Below are positions 15,525 to 24,204 of a stretch of DNA of 64,000 nt, in pieces. Origin of the DNA: Microbacterium mangrovi (GTDB taxonomy: Bacteria; Actinomycetota; Actinomycetes; Actinomycetales; Microbacteriaceae); NCBI RefSeq assembly GCF_000802305.1, contig NZ_JTDK01000006.1, forward strand, positions 744,001-808,000. Direction: 5' to 3'. The position numbers and the translations under genes were made by a program. A model generated the notes under the pieces. The model was not told the DNA's origin and did no database searches. It saw nothing but the letters and a program-made list of their open reading frames with translations. Positions within the stretch are counted from its first letter, which is position 1. Each line of letters starts with the position of its first letter.

Positions 15525-17105
15525 ATGAAAGTCGCGATCACCGGCGCAAGCGGCAACGCGGGCACGGCCCTTCTCCGGGCGTTGCGCGACGACGCGGACG
15601 TCGAGCAGATCACCGCCGTCGCACGCCGCTCGCCGGACGGGACCATCGAGCCCTACGACGCCGCCCGGTGGGAGCTCGTCGACCTCGCGATGCCGGTCGT
15701 CGACGAAGCCGAGGAAGACCACGTGATCGATCGTCTGGCGGCGGCCTTCGCGGGTTCGGATGCCGTGGTGCACCTGGCCTGGATCCTCCAGCCCAACCAC
15801 GAGCGCGCCCTCCTGCGGCGCGTGAACGTGGAGGGCACGCGTCGGGTGGTGCACGCCTGCCTCCGCGCGGGCGTCGGACACCTGGTGTGCGCCTCCTCCG
15901 TCGGGGCGTATTCGGGGGTTGTCGACGACGTGCCCCGCGACGAGTCGTGGCCGACCGGCGGCATCCCGTCGGCCCACTACTCCGCTGACAAGTCCGCCCA
16001 GGAGGCGGTGCTGGACGAGGCGGAGGAGCGCGGCCTCACCGTCGCCCGGGTGCGCCCCGCGCTCGTCTTCGATTCCGAAGCGGGTGCCGAGATCACCCGC
16101 CTGTTCGTCGGAGGGCTGCTGCCTCCGGCCCTGCTGCGGCCCGGATCCCTGCCCGTGGCCGCGCTGCCCGCCGGCCTGCGGCTCCAGGTCGTGCACGCGG
16201 ACGACCTCGCCGAGGCGTACCGGCTGATGCTGCACCGCCGGGCATCCGGCGCCTTCAACATCGCCGCCGACGGGGTGCTGTCCGCACAGGACATCGCCGA
16301 CGTCCTCAGCCACGGCCGCTACCTGCCGGTCCCCGCCCGCCCGCTTCGGGCGCCGCTCCATCTGGCGTGGCGGGCACACGCCGTCGCGGCCGACCCGGGC
16401 TGGCTCGATCTGGGGATGTCGGCACCGGTCATCGACACCTCGCGGGCACGCACCGAGCTCGACTGGCATCCCCGGCACGACGCGCGGGCGACCTTCCTGG
16501 AGATGCTGACCGGCATGGCGGACGGAACGGGTGCTGCGAGCGCGCCGCTTCACGCACCGACGCGGCCGCGATCGCCGTTCGGCAGGCGGCATCCCTCCCG
16601 CCTGCCGACCGGAATCGAGGGCGACATCCTCTCCGTGTATCTGTCCGAGCATCTGGTCGGGTCGACGGTCGGACTCCAGCGCGTGCAGAGGATGGCGTCC
16701 GCCTACCGGAAGACGTCGATCGGCGCTCCCCTGGGAGTGCTCGCCACCGAGGTGGAGGAGGAGCGGCAGCTCCTGGCGGATCTGATGACGCTCCTCGCGA
16801 TCCCCCGGCGCCGCTCCCGCGAGGCGCTGGGCTGGCTCGGCGAGCGGGTGGGGCGTCTGAAGATCAACGGCCGGATCTCCGGCTCTCCGATGACACCGGT
16901 GCTCGAGATCGAACTCATGCGCAGCGCGGTCGTGGGAAAGCTGAGCGGCTGGGAGACCCTCGGCGAGCTCGGACCCGAGCTCGCCCTCCCGCCCGCGGTG
17001 TTCCGCGACCTCGCCGACCGGGCGCGGCGGCAGCTCAGGATGCTGGAGGCGATGCATCAGGAGGTCGCGCCGGCCGCCTTCCGCGTCGGTCCGAAGACGG
17101 CGTGA
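15525..17105 (+). CDS. NAD-dependent epimerase/dehydratase fused to a helical C-terminal domain
   Basis: 526 aa. Residues 1-330 are an extended SDR (epimerase): GASGNAG cofactor motif, VVHLAW, VNVEGTRRV, CASSVGAYSG, and HYSADKSAQE (Tyr/Lys). Residues about 365-520 form a separate all-helical domain: IEGDILSVYLSEHLVGSTVG, EVEEERQLLADLM, LKINGR and a terminal MLEAMHQEVAPAAF helix. This resembles a four-helix, ferritin-like bundle with a possible Glu/His set, but no family was recognised. No stop or start between the halves, joined by a Pro/Arg-rich linker. AAGGAGCGAAGAC precedes the ATG. Confidence 0.8.
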   Translation: MKVAITGASGNAGTALLRALRDDADVEQITAVARRSPDGTIEPYDAARWELVDLAMPVVDEAEEDHVIDRLAAAFAGSDAVVHLAWILQPNHERALLRRVNVEGTRRVVHACLRAGVGHLVCASSVGAYSGVVDDVPRDESWPTGGIPSAHYSADKSAQEAVLDEAEERGLTVARVRPALVFDSEAGAEITRLFVGGLLPPALLRPGSLPVAALPAGLRLQVVHADDLAEAYRLMLHRRASGAFNIAADGVLSAQDIADVLSHGRYLPVPARPLRAPLHLAWRAHAVAADPGWLDLGMSAPVIDTSRARTELDWHPRHDARATFLEMLTGMADGTGAASAPLHAPTRPRSPFGRRHPSRLPTGIEGDILSVYLSEHLVGSTVGLQRVQRMASAYRKTSIGAPLGVLATEVEEERQLLADLMTLLAIPRRRSREALGWLGERVGRLKINGRISGSPMTPVLEIELMRSAVVGKLSGWETLGELGPELALPPAVFRDLADRARRQLRMLEAMHQEVAPAAFRVGPKTA

Positions 17106-17130
17106 GCCGGCGCGCGCGAGCCTGCGCGCC

Positions 17131-18612
17131 TCAGGCGGCGAGACCCCCGTCCGGGACGTCCCGGACGACCCGGACGGTCTCCAGCGTCGGGTCGGCCGCG
17201 TCCGGGATGACCATGCCCGCGGCCAGACCGCTTCGCAGATACTCGACCACTTCGGCGACGATGACCTCGCCGGGCAGGATCGCCGGGATCCCCGGCGGGT
17301 AGGGGGTCAGCTGCTCCGCGCAGATGCGGCCGGCGGCTTCGGTCGCGGGGACGGCCTCCACCGGGCCGAAGAAGGCCTCCCGCGGAGCGCGCGCCTGCTC
17401 GGGGACGAACGCCGACTCCCCCGGCAGAACCACCGGAGGCCCGGGCCGCCACTGCCGCGCGGCATCCGGAAGCAGCCGGAGGGCGTCCAGGAGCCGCCCC
17501 GTCGTCTCGTCGTCGTCGCACTGCGACAGGGTCGCCTCCACGCGGCGATGGTCGCTGATGCCCATGTCGATCCGGTGCTCGGCCCGGAGCCAATCGGCCA
17601 CCTGGTAGCCGGAGGCCCCGAGTCCGCTGACGTCGATGAGCACGTGCAGCGGGTCGAGGTCGTGGGAGGCCTCTGCCGAGAGGAGCTCGTCCCGGAGCAC
17701 GTGCAGCCCGTCGATCGCGTCGACTGCGGCGCGGAAGCGCTCCGTCAGGTCGAGAGCACGGGTGAGGAGGTCGTGGCCGTGCTCGACCATCTGCCGCCGC
17801 CAGCCGTCGATCGCGGCGTAGAGGAGCACGTTCGAGCTCGTCGTCGCCAGCACGTCGGCGCACTGCTTCAGCCGGATCGGATCGACCAGTCCTCCCTGCA
17901 GGTGGTAGACCGAGCCCTGCTCGAAGCCGATTCCCATCTTGTGGACGCTGACCACGCAGATGTCTGCGCCGGCGTCCATCGCCCACGTCGGCAGCGACTC
18001 GTGGAACGGCAGGTGCGCACCCCAGGCCTCGTCGACGATGAGCGGCTTCCCGTGGGAGTGGCAGATGTCGGCGACCGCCTTCAGATCCGTGCAGGTGCCG
18101 TAGGGCGTGGGGCTCGTGATCAGAGCGGCGGACGCATCCGGATACCGCTGCCACATCTCCTCGACGGCGGCGGGCGACGGCGGATGCGCCAGGTGCAGCT
18201 CCCGGTCGTATCGCACGTCGATCCAGCGCGGCTGCAGGCCGGAGAGCACCAGCCCGGCGACGACGGACTTGTGCGCGTCGCGGCCGATCAGGATGTCGCC
18301 CTGCCCGCGCGTGACGGCGAGGATGGATGCCTTCACCGACAGGGAACTCCCGCACGTGGGGAAGAACGCCCGGTCGGCGCCGACGGCGTCGGCCATCAGG
18401 TCCTGCGCCCGCTGCAGGTACCCGTTGCCCGAGGTGCGGTCGTCGAGGCCCGCGGTGGCGAGCACGTCGACGGCGAGCGCCCCGCCGAGCACGTCCCGCA
18501 CGCGCGGATCGGCACCGCGTCCCTGCCGGTGGCCGGGGGGCGTGAAGCCGTAGCGGTCGAGGCGACGGTAGTCGGCGAGCGCGTCGAGCACGGGGGCGAT
18601 CGAGTGGTCCAT
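17131..18612 (-). CDS. Orn/Lys/Arg decarboxylase-like PLP enzyme, fold type I
   Basis: 493 aa. PLP-binding lysine K225 in SVHKMG; GRDAHKSV and VDEAWGAH (Asp194 to the pyridine nitrogen) are standard for the major domain of arginine/lysine/ornithine decarboxylases; GYQVADWLRAEHRIDMGISD and TPYPPGIPAILPGE belong to the C-terminal domain. The length fits the short, wing-less class. Product would be a polyamine or related amine. No polyamine genes adjoin it. Divergent from the MetY-like gene across 156 bp with a triple GTGACG repeat. Confidence 0.85.
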   Translation of the reverse strand: MDHSIAPVLDALADYRRLDRYGFTPPGHRQGRGADPRVRDVLGGALAVDVLATAGLDDRTSGNGYLQRAQDLMADAVGADRAFFPTCGSSLSVKASILAVTRGQGDILIGRDAHKSVVAGLVLSGLQPRWIDVRYDRELHLAHPPSPAAVEEMWQRYPDASAALITSPTPYGTCTDLKAVADICHSHGKPLIVDEAWGAHLPFHESLPTWAMDAGADICVVSVHKMGIGFEQGSVYHLQGGLVDPIRLKQCADVLATTSSNVLLYAAIDGWRRQMVEHGHDLLTRALDLTERFRAAVDAIDGLHVLRDELLSAEASHDLDPLHVLIDVSGLGASGYQVADWLRAEHRIDMGISDHRRVEATLSQCDDDETTGRLLDALRLLPDAARQWRPGPPVVLPGESAFVPEQARAPREAFFGPVEAVPATEAAGRICAEQLTPYPPGIPAILPGEVIVAEVVEYLRSGLAAGMVIPDAADPTLETVRVVRDVPDGGLAA

Positions 18613-18698
18613 GACGCCGGTCTACGCCGGCGGCGGCGGTGCGACAGGGGGCTTGCGCATCCCCGATCGGGGCCGTATGCGCGGCCGGGTTACCCTGC

Positions 18699-18725
18699 GT
18701 GACGCCCGGGTGACGCCGCGTGACG
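18699..18725. promoter_or_regulatory. Triple GTGACG direct repeat in a divergent promoter
   Basis: GTGACG occurs at 18699, 18710 and 18720, spacings of 11 and 10 bp, about one helical turn. This is a typical layout for a regulator that binds one DNA face as tandem protomers. It lies 44 bp before the MetY-like ATG; the regulator is unknown. Confidence 0.35.
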
Positions 18726-18768
18726 ACGCTCGCCGGATGCCGCGGCGACCGCCCCCTATCGTGGCGGC

Positions 18769-20127
18769 ATGCCCCGCTCCGACTCCCCCGCACGGCCCGA
18801 TGCCGGCGGCTCCGCCCCGCGTCTGCACTTCTCGACGCGGCAGGTGCACGCGGGGTTCGAACCGGAGGGACCGTACCGGCCGCGCGCCACGCCGATCCAC
18901 CTGACCGCCGGGTTCGTGTTCGACGACTTCGAGCAGGGGCACGAGCGCTTCGCCGGCACCGACGACGGGTTCAGCTACTCCCGCGTCGGCAACCCGACCA
19001 GCGCCGCGGCCGAGCGGCGCATCGCCGACCTGGAGTCGGGACGGGGCGCGCTTCTCGTCGGCAGCGGGCAGGCGGCGGTCGCCACCACGATCCTCGCCCT
19101 CGTCTCGGCCGGCGATCACGTCCTGGCTTCCGGCAGCCTCTACGAGGGCACCCGCGAACTGCTGCGCGACGACCTGGCGCGCCTCGGCGTCGAGACCACG
19201 TTCGTGCGCGACCACACCGACCCGGCCGCGTGGGCGGCCGGCATCCGGCCGGAGACCAAGGTCCTGTTCGCCGAGTCGATCCCGAATCCGAAGAACGACG
19301 TGCTCGACATCGCAACGGTCGCCGAGGTCGCGCACCGGCACGGGCGTCCGCTCGTCGTGGACAACACGCTGGGCACGCCGTACCTGGTCCGCCCCCTCGA
19401 GCACGGCGCGGACATCGTGGTGCATTCGGCGAGCAAGTTCCTCGCCGGACACGGCACCGTGCTCGGCGGAGTGATCGTCGACGGCGGGCGATTCCCGTGG
19501 CACGACACGGGCGGGCGGTATCCGCAGCTGACCGCACACCGCGGCGTCGACGGCCGCACGCTCGTGGAACGGTCGGGCGCTGTCGCGTTCCTCGAGCACG
19601 CCCGCCGGGTCGCGATGCGCTTCGGCCCGGTGCCGTCGCCGATCAACGCGTTCCTCATCCTGCAGGGCATCGAGACGCTCTCCCTGCGCGTGGCCCGCCA
19701 GTCCGCGACCGCTCTGCGCCTCGCGCAGTGGCTCGAGCGGCATCCGTCCGTCGAGTCCGTCGACTACAGCGGGCTGCCCTCGAGCCCGCACCATGCCCTC
19801 GCGCGCCGGTACCTTCCGCACGGGCAGGGGGCCGTCTTCGCCGTCACCGTCCGCGGTGGCCGCGACGCGGCGCGCACGTTCACCGACAGCCTGCGGCTGT
19901 TCACGAGGATGACGCACCTCGGCGACACCCGTTCGCTCGTGCTGCACCCCGCGACCACGACCCACGTGCTGCGCGACGAGGCGGAACTCGCCGACGCCGG
20001 GATCGGGCCGGGGCTGCTGCGCCTGTCGATCGGTCTCGAAGAGCCGGACGACCTCATCGCCGACCTCGACCAGGCTCTCGCCACCGCGACCGCCGCCGAC
20101 CTCCTTCAGCGAGCAGGACTGACATGA
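18769..20127 (+). CDS. O-acetylhomoserine sulfhydrylase-like (MetY-type) PLP enzyme
   Basis: 452 aa Cys/Met-metabolism PLP enzyme. N-terminal TRQVHAGFEP and FSYSRVGNPTSAAAERRIADLE; Schiff-base K223 in HSASKFLAGHG; C-terminal LVLHPATTTH and LRLSIGLE are characteristic. Closest in pattern to O-acetylhomoserine aminocarboxypropyltransferase (homocysteine from O-acetylhomoserine and sulfide). It overlaps the FMN monooxygenase gene by ATGA. That pairing suggests use of sulfide or thiol released from an organosulfur compound rather than housekeeping methionine synthesis. Confidence 0.85.
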   Translation: MPRSDSPARPDAGGSAPRLHFSTRQVHAGFEPEGPYRPRATPIHLTAGFVFDDFEQGHERFAGTDDGFSYSRVGNPTSAAAERRIADLESGRGALLVGSGQAAVATTILALVSAGDHVLASGSLYEGTRELLRDDLARLGVETTFVRDHTDPAAWAAGIRPETKVLFAESIPNPKNDVLDIATVAEVAHRHGRPLVVDNTLGTPYLVRPLEHGADIVVHSASKFLAGHGTVLGGVIVDGGRFPWHDTGGRYPQLTAHRGVDGRTLVERSGAVAFLEHARRVAMRFGPVPSPINAFLILQGIETLSLRVARQSATALRLAQWLERHPSVESVDYSGLPSSPHHALARRYLPHGQGAVFAVTVRGGRDAARTFTDSLRLFTRMTHLGDTRSLVLHPATTTHVLRDEAELADAGIGPGLLRLSIGLEEPDDLIADLDQALATATAADLLQRAGLT

Positions 20128-21449
20128 CCAAGCCCCAGCACTTCGGATGGTTCCTCTCGCGCGGGTTCGGCCCGCACGGCTGGGCCCGGCCGTACCACGA
20201 GTGGAACTACGCCTGGCAGCGCCCCGACCTCTACCAGCAGTCGGCGCGCGAGCTCGAGCAGGCCGGCTTCGATTTCGTGCTCATCGAGGACGCCCTGTCG
20301 GTCGGCATCACGCCGTCGACGCTGAACCTGCGGGTCCGCAAGGCGTACGGCGGGCCGAAGCACGACCCGTGGACGCTCGCGCCCTACCTGTTCGCCGCCA
20401 CGCAGCACCTGGGCGTCATCCCCACCGCCAACCCGGCGTCGTATCCGCCGTACCTTGCCGCGCGCCAGTTCGCGTCGCTGCAGCATCTGAGCGGCAGCCG
20501 CCTCGGCCTCAACGTCGTCACGGACGTCGGCAGCGCCCACCACTTCGGCACCGAACGCCTGCCGCACGATGCCGCGTACGATCGCGCGCAGGAGTGGCTG
20601 GATGCCCTGCGCCTCCTCTGGCACAGCTGGGAGGACGGAGCACTCATCGCCGACCCGGCGACCCAGGTCTACGCCGACGGATCGAAGATCCGCGCCGTGC
20701 AGCACCGCGGCGAGTACTTCTCGTTCGACGGCCCGCTCAACGCCGAACCCCTGCCCGCCGGAGACCCGATCGTCGCCTCCCCCGGCGGCTCGCCGCGCGG
20801 GATCGACTTCGCCGGCCGCAACTCCGAGATCCAGCTGGCGCTGTCGAACCTCGACGTGGCCACCATCCGCGCCTACCGCTCCCGCGTCCACGAGGCGGCG
20901 GCATCCCACGGCCGCTCGCCCGACGACATCGCGGTGCTGTTCGTGTTCAAGCCGATCGTCGCGGCCAGCACCGAGGAGGCCGACCGGATCGTGCAGGCTT
21001 CGCTCGCCCCCGACGAGGAGGTGCTGCTCGAGATCGCCGAAGCGTGGTCGAGCGACCTGGAGACGGATCTGACTGCGCTCGACCTCGACCGGCCGCTCGA
21101 TCCGGCCGTGTTCGGCGATCACGTGTCCAAGGGCACGATCCGCGGGCTGCTCGGCACCCACGAGGCCTTCGACGGCGTCCCGCTGCGCGAGATCCTCGCC
21201 GGCAAGGCCCGCCTCGGACGCATCACCGACGGCCATGGCGGCACGGTCGGCACGGCGGAGGAGATCGCGGACGTGATCCAGGCGCTCGGCGACGACGCCG
21301 ACAACGACGGCCTCATCTTCTCGGGCGACCTGCACCCGGTGACGATCCACCGCGCCCTCGATGAGCTCGTGCCTGTGCTGCGCCGCCGCGGCATCCTCCG
21401 CGAGCGGTTCGGACCGGGCGGGCTGCGCGAGAACCTCGCCGAGTTCTGA
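20124..21449 (+). CDS. NtaA/SnaA/DszA-type FMN-dependent monooxygenase
   Basis: 441 aa luciferase-fold monooxygenase of the nitrilotriacetate/pristinamycin/dibenzothiophene-sulfone class: FDFVLIEDAL near the N-terminus, LGVIPTANPASYPPYLAARQ, the GRLGLNVVTDV-like strand (SRLGLNVVT), and GRNSEIQLA. It would need a separate flavin reductase. Such enzymes break C-N or C-S bonds. Translationally coupled to the MetY-like gene, which could capture the released sulfur. The AraC gene convergent downstream may not be its regulator. Substrate unassigned. Confidence 0.85.
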   Translation: MTKPQHFGWFLSRGFGPHGWARPYHEWNYAWQRPDLYQQSARELEQAGFDFVLIEDALSVGITPSTLNLRVRKAYGGPKHDPWTLAPYLFAATQHLGVIPTANPASYPPYLAARQFASLQHLSGSRLGLNVVTDVGSAHHFGTERLPHDAAYDRAQEWLDALRLLWHSWEDGALIADPATQVYADGSKIRAVQHRGEYFSFDGPLNAEPLPAGDPIVASPGGSPRGIDFAGRNSEIQLALSNLDVATIRAYRSRVHEAAASHGRSPDDIAVLFVFKPIVAASTEEADRIVQASLAPDEEVLLEIAEAWSSDLETDLTALDLDRPLDPAVFGDHVSKGTIRGLLGTHEAFDGVPLREILAGKARLGRITDGHGGTVGTAEEIADVIQALGDDADNDGLIFSGDLHPVTIHRALDELVPVLRRRGILRERFGPGGLRENLAEF

Positions 21450-21467
21450 GCCGGGGCCGGTCGCGGG

Positions 21468-22448
21468 TCAGCTCCGGAGCGTCCGCGACGGCTTCTCGCC
21501 GAAGAGCGCGGCGTACTCGGCAGCGAACCGGCCGAGGTTCGTGAAGCCCCACTGGCGGGCCACGTCGGCCACCGACACGGTGCCGAGGCCCCCGTCCAGG
21601 AGCTCGTCTCGGGCGCGGGTGAGCCGCACCCGGCGAAGGTAGGCGAGCGGGGTGGTGTCGAGATCGCGCCGGAAGGCGTTCTGCAGCGCCCGCACCGAGA
21701 CGTGCGCCTGCCGGGCGATGAGGTCCACGGTCAGCGGCGCATCGGCGTGATGCTCGATGTACTCCCGGGCGATCCGGACCGCGCGCGACACGGCGACCGC
21801 ATCGTGTGCCCGGCCGGCATGAAGCACCTCGACAGGGAACGCCGCGGTCGCCGTCGCGAGGACCGCTTCGAGAGCGCCCGAGCGGGCCAGATCGTTGCGG
21901 AACACCTCTGGTTCTTGCAGAACACTCGTCCAGGTGTACCCGACGGTGCGGGTCCAGTGCCGACGCATCGCCTCGGAGACCGGCGCGGTCGAGCACAGGC
22001 TCAGTCGTCCCTCGTCGACGCCGGCTCGCTGCAGCACCGACCTCGTCAGCACATCGAGGTCGATGTTGACCAGCATGATGTCGATCTGCTCCGAGGTGGC
22101 GGATGCGGGCCCGGGCCGGAACAGGAACGGCCGTGTCGTATCGAGCTGCTCTCGGCCCGTCCGGGCCTCGTACATTCCGCCGAGCACGAAGCCGAAACCC
22201 ACCATCTGCTCGAACTCGACGGCGTTGTCGATCCACGACTCGGTCTTGAAGCGCACGAACGTGATGCCGCCGGCCCCGCGGGTGGTCTGCTCGAGCCGGA
22301 ACGGGCCGCGGGACTCCCGGAAATGAGCCACCGGGTAGAGGCGCTGCAGGATGGCGTCGGCAACACCGATGTCGTCGGTGGCGAGGTCTTCCTCGAGGTA
22401 GGGAGGGGTGGGCGTTGCGGGATCGGTCACGGCGGGAACAGAGGTCAT
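21468..22448 (-). CDS. AraC-family transcriptional regulator
   Basis: 326 aa. N-terminal 200 residues form a cupin-like AraC-binding-type region (FRESRGPFRLEQTTRGAGG; FLFRPG). The C-terminal domain has two helix-turn-helix units: LTVDLIARQAHVSVRALQNAF and VSVADVARQWGFTNLGRFAAEY. The end of the domain, with GFTNLGRFA and FGEKPSRTL, is very like the three AraC genes at 45-48 kb, so they form a paralogous set. Convergent with the monooxygenase gene; target unknown. Confidence 0.85.
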   Translation of the reverse strand: MTSVPAVTDPATPTPPYLEEDLATDDIGVADAILQRLYPVAHFRESRGPFRLEQTTRGAGGITFVRFKTESWIDNAVEFEQMVGFGFVLGGMYEARTGREQLDTTRPFLFRPGPASATSEQIDIMLVNIDLDVLTRSVLQRAGVDEGRLSLCSTAPVSEAMRRHWTRTVGYTWTSVLQEPEVFRNDLARSGALEAVLATATAAFPVEVLHAGRAHDAVAVSRAVRIAREYIEHHADAPLTVDLIARQAHVSVRALQNAFRRDLDTTPLAYLRRVRLTRARDELLDGGLGTVSVADVARQWGFTNLGRFAAEYAALFGEKPSRTLRS

Positions 22449-22603
22449 CGGAGGCCTTCGGTCGGGCGGGACTGCCGGGGGCCTGGCGTTTGGCAGTCTT
22501 CCAGTTTGCGGTCCGGGGGACGAAAGCAGACCCGTGGGACGGAAAACGTCAGGGAATCGTCAGCTTGCTTCCTGCGGTCGCTCGGCTCGGCGCCGCAGAA
22601 CAG

Positions 22604-22644
22604 AGCGAAGCCCGGACCACCATCGGGTGGATCCGGGCTTCGCT
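22604..22644 (-). terminator. Long hairpin terminator downstream of the secreted-protein gene
   Basis: Outer arms AGCGAAGCCCGGA / TCCGGGCTTCGCT enclose a second pair CCACC/GGTGG, giving an almost fully paired stem with a short ATC-containing loop. It lies 52 bp after the stop codon of the minus-strand secreted protein. It may also serve the AraC side. Confidence 0.75.
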
Positions 22645-22696
22645 CGTGACTGCGGTCGTCAGCGGTTCGCCGGCGAACCGTCGATGCCCCGTCTGA

Positions 22697-23269
22697 TCAC
22701 AGGCCGAGCAGGTGGTTCAGGATGTTGGCCAGCCCGTTCACGCCGTTCCCGTTGTCGAGAAGGCCGGCGACCGAGCAGAGCAGGTTTCCGAGCAGGTTGC
22801 CCGCGCCCGGAACGGCCGTGATGTTGAGATTGACCTGATTCAGGTCGACGACCAGTCCGAGCACGTCGAGGTGCAGCGGGCCGAGGACGAGATTCAGGAT
22901 CTTGCAGCTGTTCTGGCCGGCCGCGTTGGTCACGGTGGTGCTGGTCGCCTGGTTCGTGACGGTGGCGAGCACCTGTCCTGCGGCGTTCGTCACGGTGCCG
23001 TTGAGCAGACCGTTGACGTTCAGCTGCCCGTTCTGCGACGTGAACCCCGTCGGTGTGAACGTTCCGGTGAACGTGCCGATGACCTGTCCGGCCGTGTTCG
23101 TGATGGTCTGCGTGATCTGCGCGGGTTGGACGGCGGCCCTCGTCGGGGCGCCGACTGCCTGTGAGTGGACGACCGGTGCCGGGGCCGCCTGAGCGGGGAT
23201 GACCGCTCCGAATGCGAGTGCTGCGGTGAGCGCGGCGGCTCCCACTCCGCCAAGCAGCTTCTTGCGCAT
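22697..23269 (-). CDS. Secreted hypothetical protein with signal peptide
   Basis: 190 aa. Signal peptide: MRKK, a hydrophobic run LLGGVGAAALTAALAFGAV, and an AQA-AP cleavage site near residue 28. The mature part opens with Thr/Asn/Gln-rich beta-like repeats (ITQTITNTAGQVIGTFTGTF; TVTNAAGQVLATVTNQ). It ends with a block seen in many actinobacterial secreted proteins, from CKILNLVLGPLHLDVLGL through DLNQVNLNITAVPG to GNLLGNLLCSVAGLLD, including two cysteines. That block is familiar to me but has no function I can name. AAGGGA precedes the ATG by seven bases. Followed by a strong hairpin. Confidence 0.8.
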   Translation of the reverse strand: MRKKLLGGVGAAALTAALAFGAVIPAQAAPAPVVHSQAVGAPTRAAVQPAQITQTITNTAGQVIGTFTGTFTPTGFTSQNGQLNVNGLLNGTVTNAAGQVLATVTNQATSTTVTNAAGQNSCKILNLVLGPLHLDVLGLVVDLNQVNLNITAVPGAGNLLGNLLCSVAGLLDNGNGVNGLANILNHLLGL

Positions 23270-23458
23270 GATGATTCCCTTCGTCGCGAACGCGGCGGAC
23301 GATTCGTGACCGTCCGCCACTTCTGGACCGAGGGAACCGGTCCTCGGCGCCCTCGCTGAGCGGCCACCGTAGGCAGCCTCTCCGAATCGGGTGCAGGGGG
23401 TTGACCGATGTCAGGGCCACGTGTTTTCATGCGCGAACACCCCGGACGGCCTCGTCTG

Positions 23459-23806
23459 CTAGGCGCCGACCGCGAGCATGTCGTGCTCGTCCGACCGCGA
23501 CGCGGCAGGCCCGCTGGGTTCGGGAACGAGGTAGAGGCCGAATTGGGCGTTGGCGGTCTGCGCGAGCGCTTCGATCCAGGCGGGATTGACGTCGGGTCGC
23601 CGCGAGCCGTAGAACTTGAAGACCAGGCTGACGGACGGGTGCACCCAGATGGTGGTCCGTCCGTTGCCGAGGCTGGCGTCGTCCTTCCAGCTGAACATGA
23701 ACGGCTCGCCGCGGCGGAGCTTGTTGACCATCACGATCTGCAGGTGCGTGAGCGCACGATCCTCGAAGTCGGCCTTGACGGTCTTGTCGTAGGTGAGCTT
23801 GCCCAT
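23459..23806 (-). CDS. DUF7882-type small protein, second of a pair
   Basis: 115 aa. Matches the pattern of small Microbacteriaceae proteins once mislabelled as ATP-dependent DNA ligase: MGKLTYDKTVKADFEDRALT, HLQIVMVNKLRRGEPFMFSW, GRTTIWVHPSVSLVFKFYG, and a C-terminal LVPEP. Role unknown. The start region is ATGATG overlapping the TGA of the upstream gene; I use the second ATG to match the family's MGKL. Coupled to the related gene upstream; divergent MarR probably regulates both. A frameshifted third relative lies at 37922-38250. Confidence 0.8.
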   Translation of the reverse strand: MGKLTYDKTVKADFEDRALTHLQIVMVNKLRRGEPFMFSWKDDASLGNGRTTIWVHPSVSLVFKFYGSRRPDVNPAWIEALAQTANAQFGLYLVPEPSGPAASRSDEHDMLAVGA

Positions 23807-24126
23807 CATGCACCTGCCAGCGCGGGGACCGAGGCCGGCTCGAGCCGCAGGACGATACCCCGGGTGGAGTTCGCCTCCGCGGCGAGCTGCTGCAGCACGA
23901 GAGGATCCAGCGCCTCGGGCTGGTCGCCGTCGAACTCGAACCGCAGCGGGATCGCCGATCCGAGCCAGATCGTGCTCGTGGCGCCGGCGTCACTGTCCGA
24001 GGGGGCGAACGAGAGCGTGAACCGCTCATCACGGCGCAGTTTGGCCGTGATGACGATCTTCAGATGGGCCAGCAGCCGATCCGGAATGACGACCGGCGGG
24101 GCGGCCGAGTAGTAGAGAACGCCCAT
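23806..24126 (-). CDS. DUF7882-like small protein, first of a pair
   Basis: 106 aa, a diverged relative of the next gene: MGVLYYSAAPPVVIPDRLLA, HLKIVITAKLRRDERFTLSF, STIWLGSAIPLRFEF and a C-terminal IVLRLEP, that is, the same strand order with different loops. ATG follows GGAGGAATTCC. Coupled to the second DUF7882-type gene by stop/start overlap and divergent from a MarR gene across an unusually AT-rich promoter containing a perfect inverted repeat. Function unknown; in the family the conserved HLxIVxxxKLRR block may be a nucleic-acid or protein contact. Confidence 0.75.
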   Translation of the reverse strand: MGVLYYSAAPPVVIPDRLLAHLKIVITAKLRRDERFTLSFAPSDSDAGATSTIWLGSAIPLRFEFDGDQPEALDPLVLQQLAAEANSTRGIVLRLEPASVPALAGA

Positions 24127-24204
24127 GGAATTCCTCCGATCGTGGCCGGGTGCCATGGACGCGGCTCCCGGGGTGCTTCACGAGCAGTCTACACTTTATT
24201 TCGC

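Noticed and set aside
18720-21449. A 909-codon frame that would fuse the MetY-like gene region with the monooxygenase
   Set aside because: The first half is an off-frame, Arg-rich reading of the MetY-like gene; the monooxygenase has its own ATG overlapping the MetY stop.
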